Origin: RYN-230 sp963711705
GTDB taxonomy: Bacteria > Actinomycetota > Actinomycetes > Streptosporangiales > Streptosporangiaceae
Direction of reading: 5' to 3'
Length of the DNA: 64,000 nt
NCBI GenBank assembly: GCA_963711705.1
Contig: CAVQFM010000005.1
Span: forward strand, 1 to 64,000
Below are positions 36,615-45,572 of this stretch, piece by piece. Numbering within the stretch: the stretch's first letter is position 1; every line of letters starts with the position of its first letter. The notes beneath the pieces are model-generated. The model was not told the origin of the DNA, made no database searches, and saw only the letters and a program-made list of their open reading frames with translations. The translations under genes were made by a program, and so were the position numbers.

Positions 36615-37760
36615 TCACAGCCCGAGCATCCGGGCGATGACCACCCGCTGGATCTCCGACGTACCTGAGTAGATCGTGCCGGCGACCGCATCCCGGAGGT
36701 CCCGCTCGATCCCCGCGTCCTTCAGGTAACCCCAGGCCCCGTGGACCTGGATCGCGTCCTGGCTGGAGCGCACGAACGCCTCGCTAGTGAACGGCTTCGC
36801 CGCGGCCGCCTCCGCCGGGGCGGACTTGCCCTGCTGTTTTAGCCATGCCACCCGGTAGATCAGCGACCTTGCCGCCTCCAGCCGTATGTACATGTCGGCC
36901 AGCTTGTCGGACACACCCTGGAACTTCCCGATGGGCTGGCCGAACTGCTCGCGTGACCGCGCATACTCCACACACGCCTCGAGTTGCCGCCGCATCGCGC
37001 CCACGACGCTGGCAAAAAGGCAGCTTCGTTCCCAGTCCATGGACGAGTTGAAGATCGCCATACCCGCCCCTTCCGGCCCCAGCCGGCTCTCCGCGGGAAC
37101 TACGCAGTCGTGCAACGTTATCTCGCCCATCGGCGAGGTCCGCAGGCCCATCTTTTCGAAGCTGCTGCTCACCGCGAGCCCCGGCGTCGCTGCGTGAACG
37201 AGGAAGGCGGAGATACCGGATAGCGCGGGTCAACCCGGGTCCACGGCGTAGACCAGCAGTACGTCAGCGACCGGGGCGTTGGTGATGTACTGCTTGGTCC
37301 CTTCGAGGACGTAGTGGTCACCGCGCCGCTCGGCGCGGGTGCGCATGTGCAGCGCGTCGGAACCGGAGCCAGATTCGGTCATCCCGTGCGCGCCGATGAG
37401 GTCCCCGGAGACCATCCCGGGCAGATACGCCCGCTGCTGCGCCGGGGTGCCGAACGTCAGCAGCGGCACCTCAACGCTCCACATCTGAGCGTTGAGTGAA
37501 AAGAGGAGCCCGTTGTCCTGGCACCCGTATCCCAGGGCCTCCATGACCAGGGCCGTCGTGACGACGTCGGCGCCGGCCCCGCCCAGCTCGGCAGGAACAG
37601 GCAGGCCCTGGACCCCGAACTTGGCACACTTCCGCCACGCCTCCCGCGGAAACTCCCCAGCATCATCGCGCTTCACGAGATCCTGGTTGAGCTCCCGCCG
37701 GGCGAAGTCAGCGGCCGCCTCCGCCAGCTCGCGCTGCTCGGCACTCAGCAAAAAGTCCAC
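36615..37760 (-). CDS. Acyl-ACP dehydrogenase (PltE-like) with in-frame TGA
   Basis: Both halves are in the same phase and together give the usual 381 aa, interrupted only by TGA at codon 177 (37230-37232) between VYAVDPG and PALSGISAFLVHAA. Flavin-dependent acyl-CoA dehydrogenase motifs are present: HGMTESGSGSDAL, ITNAPVADVLLVY, MDWERSCLFASVVG, REQFGQPIGKFQGVSDKLAD and YSGTSEIQRVVIARML. Relatives oxidise prolyl-carrier to pyrrolyl-carrier. It is the first gene of the operon. The stop could be a mutation, sequencing error or read-through. Confidence 0.82.
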
Positions 37761-38241
37761 GCGGCCCCCCTGGCCGACTCCCCCAATGGCCGCCGGGCCG
37801 GGACATGGCGACTATGCCCCCACCATCTTCCAGCCGGCGATCGGCAACACCGTAGACAGAGTACCCTCCGCCGCGAACTGCCGAACGACGAGGATCGTGT
37901 TGAACCTAGACTGCCTCCGCTCCCTCGGCAACCACAATCTCCGACAAGCGGACCGGGAAGTGCCTGCTGGCGGCTGGCATCGTGCCCACAGGCTCGGTAA
38001 AGGTCCGCCAGCCGAGGTCAGCGCACGAGTTCTGAGGCCCCGTCTCGCCGGTGGTAGCGTTACTGACGTCAACCCCGGGGGACCTGTTATGACCGTGACG
38101 TACGGATCGCCGCGCCTGAACAGGATCGGCTCGCCGCACTCGCTGACGTTGACCCACGAAGAGGGGTCGAACGCCGATGTGGGCAGCTCCCAGGCAGCAC
38201 CCGGCAATCCCATCGGCGGAACCGGGTAAATCGGCTCACCG
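37761..38241. other. Non-coding spacer with repeat copy B
   Basis: It holds the upstream region of the minus-strand operon and the repeat at 37939-37999. A minus-strand frame encodes a beta-like stretch GEPILFRRGDPYVTVITG but lacks a credible start, so I leave it unassigned. The promoter for the dehydrogenase operon must be here. Confidence 0.4.
37939..37999. repeat. ~60-bp dispersed repeat, copy B
   Basis: See copy A at 29991-30050. This copy lies about 180 bp upstream of the dehydrogenase start. Same orientation, perfect 19-nt core. Confidence 0.75.
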
Positions 38242-38907
38242 ATGCGCATGTCCCGAAGGCCCTGGGCCTCGACGTTCGTCGGGGTCGCTCTCCTGTCGGC
38301 GGCTCTCGTCATCTTGTTCGAGTTGGACAAGCGCAGGCCGTGGCCAAAGCGTACGGCCGCAACGGTGGGCGCGGCCGTACTCGCCATCGTGTTCGTCGGG
38401 AATGTCGCAGTGGATGCATCGCCCAGCAGTCGATTCCCTGGGCCTTACCAGTTCGGCTCTGACACCCTCAGCGGCACCTCCGGGACCCTCAGCTTTGCGT
38501 ACTGGGTGCAGGCGCATCTGGGCCCCGGGGCGCGCGTAGTGACAGATCGTTTCACCGCTCCGGCACTCACCGCTCAGGCCGACGCTGTCACCCCGCTACA
38601 GGGGCCCGGTCTGCCAATTGCGAGCATCTGGTACGGCAGCCGCCTGCCAACACCGGCTCTCATGTCCGCCATGGAGTTTCTGGGAAACGACTATCTGGCC
38701 GTGGATGTCCGCGACGCGCAGTACACCCCGACAGAGCCGCCCTTGTTCTACAAGGGCGAACCGGAGCGGGTACCACGGCAGAACATCACCCGTCTGGCGC
38801 ACCGGCCGTGGCTGCGGCTCGTGTACTCCTCACGGCATTATCGCCTGTATAGGATCGATTTCCACTCGTACTCTTTGTGGTATCCCTCCCATGCCAACGA
38901 TCATTGA
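38242..38907 (+). CDS. C-terminal part of a large membrane protein
   Basis: The 221-aa product has two hydrophobic segments (FVGVALLSAALVILFEL, TVGAAVLAIVFVGNVAV) and a soluble domain with FAYWVQAHLGPGARVVTDR, MEFLGNDYLAVDV and an ending RLVYSSRHYRLYRID. The closing motif and layout match the end of the 45573-47324 membrane protein, which has a long polytopic N-terminus absent here. It is probably a truncated relative. The stop overlaps the next gene by 17 nt. Confidence 0.6.
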   Translation: MRMSRRPWASTFVGVALLSAALVILFELDKRRPWPKRTAATVGAAVLAIVFVGNVAVDASPSSRFPGPYQFGSDTLSGTSGTLSFAYWVQAHLGPGARVVTDRFTAPALTAQADAVTPLQGPGLPIASIWYGSRLPTPALMSAMEFLGNDYLAVDVRDAQYTPTEPPLFYKGEPERVPRQNITRLAHRPWLRLVYSSRHYRLYRIDFHSYSLWYPSHANDH

Positions 38908-39538
38908 CGTGCGGCGGGGATGGCGGACCCGCCTGCAGGTGGCGCGAGACCCCGGACTGCTAGCCGTCGCCGGAGCCGTCCTGCTCATGTGCGCCCCGGT
39001 CCTTCCCGGGCCCTCACGGCTGGTTGTCCTGCCGGCCCTGTTGCTGGCCCCGGGTTATGCGCTCCTGCGGCTGCTAGGGCAGGCCACCGGCATGCGGTCT
39101 ATCTCCGTAGCGGTGCCGGTATCGCTCGTGCTTGCCGTCTGTGCGTCGCTGCTTCTCAACGTCAGCGGCATTCGGCTCGGCCCGGTCTCGCTGGGATTGC
39201 TGCTCGGCGCGGTCACGGCTCTTTTCCTGGCCGGCTCGTACAGCCGCAGCTTCCTGGCCGACTCGTACAGCCGCAGCTTCCTGGCCGGCTCGTACAGCCG
39301 CAGCTTCCTGGCCGGCTCGTACAGCCGCAGCCTGACTGGCGGCTGGCCCGCATCTCCAAAGCCACCCTCGCCACGGCCGCCACCCCCACCACGAAAACCA
39401 CCCCCGCCGAAACTGGGGCCGTGGGGACAGCCGGACTTCAGCGACACCGAGCCGATCCCGGTGATCAAGGACCCCGAGAATCTGTGGTCGGGCGCGGATG
39501 AAGGGCCGGCCGATCATCGGTTATGTCGCCGACAGTGA
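38891..39538 (+). CDS. Four-helix membrane protein with tandem-repeat tail
   Basis: ATG at 38891 overlaps the preceding stop. The product has helices LLAVAGAVLLMCAPVLP, LVVLPALLLAPGYALLRL, ISVAVPVSLVLAVCASLLLN and LGLLLGAVTALFLAG, as in DUF1616-type proteins. A 9-aa repeat (FLAGSYSRS, four copies) and a proline/lysine-rich segment follow. The final ~20 residues come from the UvrD-like fragment joined at ~39460, so the native end is lost. It is the partner of the truncated membrane protein, like 47321-47854. Confidence 0.6.
   Translation: MPTIIDVRRGWRTRLQVARDPGLLAVAGAVLLMCAPVLPGPSRLVVLPALLLAPGYALLRLLGQATGMRSISVAVPVSLVLAVCASLLLNVSGIRLGPVSLGLLLGAVTALFLAGSYSRSFLADSYSRSFLAGSYSRSFLAGSYSRSLTGGWPASPKPPSPRPPPPPRKPPPPKLGPWGQPDFSDTEPIPVIKDPENLWSGADEGPADHRLCRRQ
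39224..39331. repeat. Four tandem 27-bp units
   Basis: Units at 39224, 39251, 39278 and 39305 encode FLAGSYSRS with one G-to-D variant in copy 2. The repeat stays in frame. Confidence 0.95.
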
Positions 39539-40640
39539 GCACGGCGAGGCCGCTTTCGTGGCCGAGGAGGTGAACCGGCTCACCGACCACGGTGAGGCCA
39601 CCCCCGGTCAGGTCGCGGTGTTCTACCCCACCAACGCCCAGTCCCGGGCCCTTGAGGAGGTCTTTGTCCGGGCCAACCTGCCCTACGTCATCGTCGGGGG
39701 GGTCCGGTTCTATGAGCGCCGCGAGATCCAGGATCTGTTCGCCTATCTGCGGCTGATTGCTAACCCCGAGGATGAGGTGTCCCTGCACCGGGTGCTGAAC
39801 GTGCCCAGGCGGGGGATCGGTGTCCGGACCGAGGAATCCGTCGCCGCACTTGCCCATCGGGACAAGACATCTTTGCCGCGGCCCTGGCCCGGCCCGCCGA
39901 CGTGCCCGGGCTCTCCCCCCGGGCGATCCGCGCGATCGAGGTCTTCAATGAGCTGCTGGCAGGGCTGCGAGCGGACGCGGACGCCGGCATGACGGTGGCG
40001 GAGATAGCCGAGGCCGGGCTGGAGCGGTCGGGGTACGTTGCCCAGCTGGAGGCCTCCAGCGACCTGCAGGACGCAGGACGGATCGAGAACCTCAAGGAGC
40101 TGGTGGCGAGTGCGCGGGAATTCGACGCGCTGCACGGCCAGGCCGGCCTGCCAGACCCGGACACGGACACGGGGGGACCGATGCCAGGCTCGCTGGCTGA
40201 CTTCCTGGAGCAGGTGTCCCTGGTCGCCGACGCTGACCAGATCCCCGAGGGCGAGGACCACGGCGGCAAGGTGACGCTGATGACCCTGGGCACGGCCAAG
40301 GGCCTAGAGTTCCCGGTGGTCTTCCTCATGGGGATGGAGGAGAACGTCTTCCCGCACGAGCGGCCGGTCAACGATCCCCAGGAGCTCCAGGAGGAACGCC
40401 GGCTGGCCCATGGGGGGATCATCCGGGCCGAGCGGCGGCTGTACCTCACCAGGGCGGAGGCGGGCGCCTGGCGGGGCGGGCCGGGATCCCGCCAGCAGTC
40501 CCGCTTCCTGGCCGACATCCCCGGGCATCTCATCGAGTGGCGCCACGATCAGGGCTCGGCGGCGCCCGCCGCGCAGCGCCCGGTCATCGCCGCGCCCGGC
40601 AAGTGGCGCGTGCGGCGCGATGTTTCGCCCGATGAGCGAA
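39498..40640 (+). pseudogene. UvrD/PcrA helicase C-terminal fragment
   Basis: The piece lacks the Walker A N-terminus. It reads IIGYVADSEHGEAAFVAEEV, VAVFYPTNAQSRALEEVFV, VRFYERREIQDLFAYLRLI, then after a break near 39866 AALARPADVPGLSPRAIRAI and TLGTAKGLEFPVVFLMGMEE with a weak RRLAHGGIIRAERRLYL. These are domain 2A/2B motifs of PcrA. PENLWSGADEG just upstream may be the first part in another frame. The frame continues into the flippase without a stop. Confidence 0.82.
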
Positions 40641-40828
40641 GGCAACCCTCCCGCTTTAACCTGCGGGATCATGTTCGTTGGTATGCCCCGCAGCGCGGTT
40701 GGGGCCGAGTCCGAGGTCTCCGCCGACAGGTAAGCCCTAGTCCTCGACCCGGCGGGCGCCACCCTCATGACGACGTTGTGCCGACGGCAGCTGGCGATCA
40801 TCCGGCAGCGGCCAATGCTCTGCGTGCC

Positions 40829-42238
40829 ATGTTCACTCGGGATTTCGTCTACCTTGGGGTGTCCGCCCTGCAGGTGGTCCTCGTCGCTCTGATGACGCCC
40901 ATCCTGACCCGGCTCGTCGGCGTAGCCGAGTTCGGACAGTTGGCGCTTACCATTGTGGTGGCGCAAGTCCTAGGGCTGACCTTTAGCCTCGGCCTCCCCT
41001 TCGCGGCGCAGAAGGTGTTCGCGGGGGAGGACGGCGATCGCCGGTCTCGCGGGGTACTCGCCATCTCCGCCGTCCTTGCGGCCGCCGCTGGGCTTGTCGT
41101 CGTCCTCGCTGCCCCGGCGTGGGCCCCCGCCGTGGGACTGGACCTTGTCCTGGACGCGCGCTTGACCGCATTGTCGGCCGCCTGCTTCGCGCTGACATTG
41201 ACCACACTCGCCATGCTCCGGTCCAGGGACAAGCTGAGGATGGCCATCTTCGTCTCTGCCCTGCAGTCCTTGGGAGGGCAAGCGGCCGGCGTGCTTCTGC
41301 TGTACTGGTGGGCGCCCACTGTTACGAGTTACCTCTGCGGCCTGATCATTGGGCAAGGCGCGGCGGCTCTTGTCAGCTCGCTGGCCCTGAGGCCAGTCTG
41401 GTCGGCACTGGCCGCGATCCGCCGCTACGGTCCGACATTCCGGTTCGGCCTACCCATGGTGCCGCAGCTGCTCAGCGGCTGGATTCTCGGCGTCGGCGAC
41501 CGAATAGTCATTCGCCATGTCCTCGGATCGGCAGCCGTTGGGCGCTACTCCGTCGCCTACAACGTGGGCAGTCTCGGCTTCATCCTTCTCGTCTTCCTCG
41601 GTTGGGTGTGGATGCCACGCATCTACGCCGTGGCGGACCGAGCGGCACGATCCCGGCTCCTGGCCAGCAGCCGCGACATGATGAACCTGCTGTTGATCCC
41701 GGTGGTCTGTGGCCTGGCTGCCGGGGCCCCACTGGTGCTGAGAGTGTGGGTTCCAAAATCGTTCCATCCAGCTGAGCTGACGCTGATTGTCGCGATCGTA
41801 GCTACGTGCACGTTCCCTTTCTCGCAGTTCCTGGCCAACCTACGAGCGCTGATGAGCGCAGGGAAGACTGGCCGGGCGGCGGTGGCAACCTTGGTTGCAG
41901 CGACGGTGAACATAGGCCTGAACCTCGTGATGGTTCCGTTCCTCGGCATCACCGGCTCGGCCATCGCGACGGTACTCTCCTATGCGTTGTGTGCCCGGCT
42001 CACCCGGCCACCCGTGAGTTCCGGCCTGCAGGTCCCCCGTTCCTCGGTCCTGCTCCGCACCCTCATCGGTGGTGCCGCCGCTGCCACCTTGGCGATTGGG
42101 GTACTGCCGGCCTCGCCCGTGTGGCTCGCTATCCGCCTGGTTATCGGTGGCGGGGCCCTACTCGCCTTCGCCTTGTTGCTGCGCCGCGCGATGACAGGGT
42201 TGGAAATATCTAGCCGACTCGTGACACCAGTCAACTGA
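40829..42238 (+). CDS. Wzx-like polysaccharide flippase
   Basis: About 470 aa with roughly 12-14 membrane helices of the oligosaccharide flippase (MOP) family: MFTRDFVYLGVSALQVVLVA at the start, FGQLALTIVVAQVLGLTFSLG, GVGDRIVIRHVLGSAAVGRY and a C-terminal polytopic half. It moves a lipid-linked glycan across the membrane. The ATG at 40829 has a poor RBS; GTG at 40778 is an alternative. The frame is fused at its 5' side to the helicase fragment, so the true upstream region has been replaced. Confidence 0.85.
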   Translation: MFTRDFVYLGVSALQVVLVALMTPILTRLVGVAEFGQLALTIVVAQVLGLTFSLGLPFAAQKVFAGEDGDRRSRGVLAISAVLAAAAGLVVVLAAPAWAPAVGLDLVLDARLTALSAACFALTLTTLAMLRSRDKLRMAIFVSALQSLGGQAAGVLLLYWWAPTVTSYLCGLIIGQGAAALVSSLALRPVWSALAAIRRYGPTFRFGLPMVPQLLSGWILGVGDRIVIRHVLGSAAVGRYSVAYNVGSLGFILLVFLGWVWMPRIYAVADRAARSRLLASSRDMMNLLLIPVVCGLAAGAPLVLRVWVPKSFHPAELTLIVAIVATCTFPFSQFLANLRALMSAGKTGRAAVATLVAATVNIGLNLVMVPFLGITGSAIATVLSYALCARLTRPPVSSGLQVPRSSVLLRTLIGGAAAATLAIGVLPASPVWLAIRLVIGGGALLAFALLLRRAMTGLEISSRLVTPVN

Positions 42239-42340
42239 CTCGTCTCATTTGACCTCAGCTGTGCGTTCTGCCAGGGGGCTGACGGGTTCCTGGGCTGGGC
42301 TTCGCGCTTCCGCGTTAGCCTTACGTCCGGTGGTATGCCA

Positions 42341-43051
42341 TTACCTCACCAGGCCGAGGTAGATCACGCCGCCGAGGCCGACGACGATGCAGTAGATCGC
42401 GAACGGGGTCAGCGTCAGGGTGCGGAAGTACTTGACCAGAAAGCGACCGACAGATAGGCGCCGACACCCGACAGCACGCTGCCGACCAGGACCTGGCCGC
42501 GGATGCCGTTGCCCAGCGGGCCCATCAGGTTGGGCACCTTGAGGACGCCAGCGGCCAGGATGACCCGGGGGTGGCGAGCAGGAAGGCGAACCTCGCGGCG
42601 TCCTCCCGGGACAGCCCGCGGAATGTGCCCGCCACCATCGCCACCCCGTCTCGGCTAATGCCGCCAGCAGCGCCAGGATCTGCGCCGCGCCGATGAGGAA
42701 GGCAGACAGGTAGCCCTGCGTCACGAGCCGCCGGTCCGACTCGAGCCCCAGCGAGTACTCGGCCTCCCGCTCGGGTTGGTGACCAGCGGCGTGCCGAGCG
42801 CCGTCGGCCCGCTGCGCGCTGGCCGCCATCCAGATCCCGCTCCCGTGCGATCTCCCTGTCCGCCGCACCGACGCCTTCCGGCGGAAGAACTCACCGGCCA
42901 GCAGGATCAGTCCGTTGATGACCAGCAAGATGGCGGCCCGGATGGGCTTGCCGGGCAGGACCCGGAACTCGTGCTCGAACTTGAGCCCGACCAGCCCGAC
43001 CGGGTTTGCGGAGCTGACCGCGATGCTCGCCGCGGCCGGGGACAGCCCCAC
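42341..43051 (-). pseudogene. uppP: Undecaprenyl-diphosphatase UppP, frameshifted
   Basis: UppP recycles the lipid carrier for cell-wall and polysaccharide synthesis. The minus strand reads AILLVINGLILLAGEFFRR, VTQGYLSAFLIGAAQILALL, a broken middle, and RFLVKYFRTLTLTPFAIYC to the stop at 42341. Several shifts separate the pieces. A functional copy presumably exists elsewhere. Confidence 0.8.
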
Positions 43052-43210
43052 CGATCCAGTCCCGGTCGCGATCGAAACACTGCGGGCCTGCTGGTTGCTG
43101 CGCTGCCGGGCGGCCGGTCTATCCGGTCAATCCGCTGGCCGTGGCCCGCTACCGGGAACGCACCTCAGTGTCGGGGAAGAAGAGCGACCATGCCGACGCG
43201 CACCTGCACC
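43052..43210 (+). pseudogene. IS110-type transposase remnant
   Basis: Two frames give VPVAIETLR and LAVARYRERTSVSGKKSDHADA, matching the DEDD transposase of IS110 elements (the KSDxxDA motif). Only about 50 codons remain. Confidence 0.65.
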
Positions 43211-43299
43211 GCAAGCTGCCCGATGACCTTCATCGCTTCCCAGAGGGCGGCCCACCGAATCTCCGTCGCGGTGGCTTGCCGGGCGCTAGGGACCCTCAG

Positions 43300-43545
43300 G
43301 GTCTCCCGGTCGTGATTCTACAAGTGGCACGGCGGGGCCTTACCACCGCGGCGCGAGCGGCTCAAAGCTGAGGTCGCCCGCCTGTTCACGCTACACGGCG
43401 GCAGGTACGGTTCGCCGCGGATCACTGCTGACTTTGAGGGGCGATGGCTGGCGGGTGAGGGAGAACAGCGTGGCGGCGGTGATGCGCGAACAGGGCCTGG
43501 TGGTCCGGCGGAAGAGGAAGCGCAAGGCCACAACCCCTCGCCAGC
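43300..43545 (+). pseudogene. IS3-type transposase orfB remnant
   Basis: Frames give FYKWHGGALPPRRERLKAEV, ARLFTLHGGRYGSPRITAD and GWRVRENSVAAVMREQGLVV, the orfB HTH_21 start of IS3 transposases. The catalytic integrase core is missing. Confidence 0.7.
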
Positions 43546-43882
43546 GTGCTAGACCCGGGCGCCAGCGTCCCGCGTCGGGTGCATCTTGTCAGCGTCGGTC
43601 GCCCCGGCTCGCGTGCCATCGCCGGACAAGGGCGGCTAGGGTTTAGAACTATGCCGGATGAAGCCCAGCTCAGCTGTCCTGGCGGTTGTACTTCGCCCGA
43701 CGCGGGCGTGAATGACCGGCGCGCGCTGGAGCGTTGTGGGCTGACCGTATGCAGCGCCGTCTACGCCATACAGCGCCGTCTACGTCGGCGCCAGGCTGTC
43801 CATCGGCCAACTGCCCGATCGGCTGGTGTGGCAGCCCGCGGCGAAGCCGGCGCCGCTGAGACCGGGGACCGGGGACCGGTGC
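43546..43882. other. IS-remnant flank
   Basis: No gene seen. A 14-bp direct repeat CAGCGCCGTCTACG occurs twice near 43752 and 43771. Confidence 0.4.
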
Positions 43883-44863
43883 ATGATGCCTGACTCGCCG
43901 CTGACAGTCCTCTGCATCACCGGCTGGTTCCGCAACGGCAGCACGATCATCGGCAACATCATGAACGAAGTCCCTGGTTTCTTCCACGTCGGGGAGCTGC
44001 ATTACCTGTGGCAGAACGCGGCTGGGAAGGGGTCGAACAACCTGTGCGGCTGTGGTCAGCCGCTGACCGCCTGTGCCGTCTGGTCGAAGGTCCTGGCGTC
44101 GCTGCGGCCACCGGAGACATCGCTGGAGGAATACGCCGACAAGGTGACCCACCGCCAACTCGGCAACGTCCGCACCTACCACACCTGGCGGATACTCAAC
44201 CGCGGCCTGCACTGCGAGGCGATCCGCGAGCACGGGGACCTGATGGCGCGGACCTACCGCGCCATCGCCGATCGGATGGGCGCGCGCGTCATCGTGGACA
44301 CGACGAAGATCCCGAGCGAGGCTGCCCTGCTACTAAACGTCCCCACCGTGACGCCGTATTTCATCCACCTGGTACGCGATCCTCGTGCCGCCGCCTACTC
44401 ATGGCGAAACACGAAGCAGTACGTCGACGCCACGTCTGCCGCCAGGAGCACCGCCTACTGGGACCTATTCAACCTTGGAAGCGAGGCGATCACCCGGCGG
44501 TACCCCGAGCGCTCGCTGTTCCTGCGCTATGAGGACTTCATCGCCGATCCCACGGTGGCCATCGATGCGCTGCTGGAGCTGTGCGGCGGGGATCGCGATG
44601 CCAACCCGGTACGCGGGCGGGTCGTCGAACTGCACGTCAATCACACCATCACGGGCAACCCCGATCGTTTCAACATCGGACCGACCACCATCCGCGAGAC
44701 CGACGACGGATGGCGAGCCGGCCTGCCTGCCTCCGCCAAGCTGGCCGCGATGACGATCTCTGGGCCGCTCCTGCGCCGTTACGGGTACCGGTTCCAAGGC
44801 ACGTTCTCCAACGAAGCCTGCCCGGACCGGCCCTGGATGGGCTGGCCAGACGAGGGTGCCTAG
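43883..44863 (+). CDS. Sulfotransferase family protein
   Basis: About 326 aa from ATG at 43883 (or 43886). The PAPS 5'-loop is ITGWFRNGSTIIGNIM and the 3'-motif HLVRDPRAAAYSWRNTK. YEDFIADPTVAIDALLELCG is the typical C-terminal feature of the sulfotransferase_3-type family. It could sulfate a glycan, glycolipid or other island product. The length is typical and the frame intact, unlike its surroundings. Confidence 0.87.
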   Translation: MMPDSPLTVLCITGWFRNGSTIIGNIMNEVPGFFHVGELHYLWQNAAGKGSNNLCGCGQPLTACAVWSKVLASLRPPETSLEEYADKVTHRQLGNVRTYHTWRILNRGLHCEAIREHGDLMARTYRAIADRMGARVIVDTTKIPSEAALLLNVPTVTPYFIHLVRDPRAAAYSWRNTKQYVDATSAARSTAYWDLFNLGSEAITRRYPERSLFLRYEDFIADPTVAIDALLELCGGDRDANPVRGRVVELHVNHTITGNPDRFNIGPTTIRETDDGWRAGLPASAKLAAMTISGPLLRRYGYRFQGTFSNEACPDRPWMGWPDEGA

Positions 44864-44929
44864 CTCGTGACTACCTACACCCGCTTCGCCGCCAGCTTCG
44901 TCGTGTCCACGGAAACGTGCTGGCCCGCC

Positions 44930-45190
44930 GCCGCATCGCTGGCCTATACCGGCCTGCGTTGGGGCAAGGCCACCGCTTCCTCGCCAGCGAGCTATCCGAA
45001 CTTGCTGAGCGCAAGAAGGCCGAAGATCTCGTCTTTACCCCCAGCGGCTGCCGAACTGGCGCCGTGACGCATTCCACCCGGCACGCAGCCACGCAGGCAT
45101 CAGCAATCAGCTCCGCGTGCACGACCTGAGACACCGTGGCATCACTCATAATCCAGGCCGGGTGCCCGCCGAAGATGCTGCAGTAGATCC
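44930..45190 (+). pseudogene. Tyrosine integrase remnant
   Basis: LAYTGLRWGK near 44940, then LRVHDLRH near 45112 and, one frame later, LIIQAGCPPKMLQ. These are the catalytic-domain motifs (R...HxxR) of phage-type tyrosine integrases. The gene is collapsed to a few motifs. Confidence 0.65.
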
Positions 45191-45274
45191 TGGGGCACGC
45201 TCGGGCGTCGGGTAAGCTGCCGACTACCTGGGCATCCCCTCATAACGTCGAGAAATCGTCTTAAAGGGGAGGCG

Positions 45275-45535
45275 ATGGCACAGACACGCAGGAAGTTCGA
45301 CGCCGATTTCCGGGAGAGCGCGGTCCGGCTGGTCCAGGAGACCGGCATGCCGATCGCGGATGTGGTCCGGAACCTGGGCATCAACGTCGGGACTCTGCGC
45401 AACTGCATGAACGCCGACAAGCGGCGTAGTGGCAATGGGGGCCGGTGCACTGAAGGAGGATGAGCGGGCGGAGCTGGCTCGGCTGCAGCGGAAGAACGCT
45501 GAGCCGGCGACGGAGCCTGATGTGCCTAAGCGTCT
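45275..45535 (+). pseudogene. IS3-type transposase orfA remnant
   Basis: From ATG 45275 it reads MAQTRRKFDADFRESAVRLV, GINVGTLRN; a one-base shift then gives KEDERAELARLQRKNAE. This is the HTH_Tnp_1 and leucine-rich segment of orfA. Its second frame continues directly into the membrane-protein gene. Confidence 0.75.
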
Positions 45536-45572
45536 CCAGGGCTTCAGGGGAGCACTCATTCGGGCCCGCAAC

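Noticed and set aside
37230..37232. TGA as selenocysteine codon
   Set aside because: The position is not a catalytic cysteine in this family and no downstream SECIS-like hairpin or sel genes are visible.
37812..38387. Minus-strand 191-aa frame
   Set aside because: It overlaps the repeat and a plus-strand gene start, and I found no family match or RBS.
43750..43785. 14-bp direct repeat CAGCGCCGTCTACG
   Set aside because: Too short, in IS debris; no clear attachment or target-site role.
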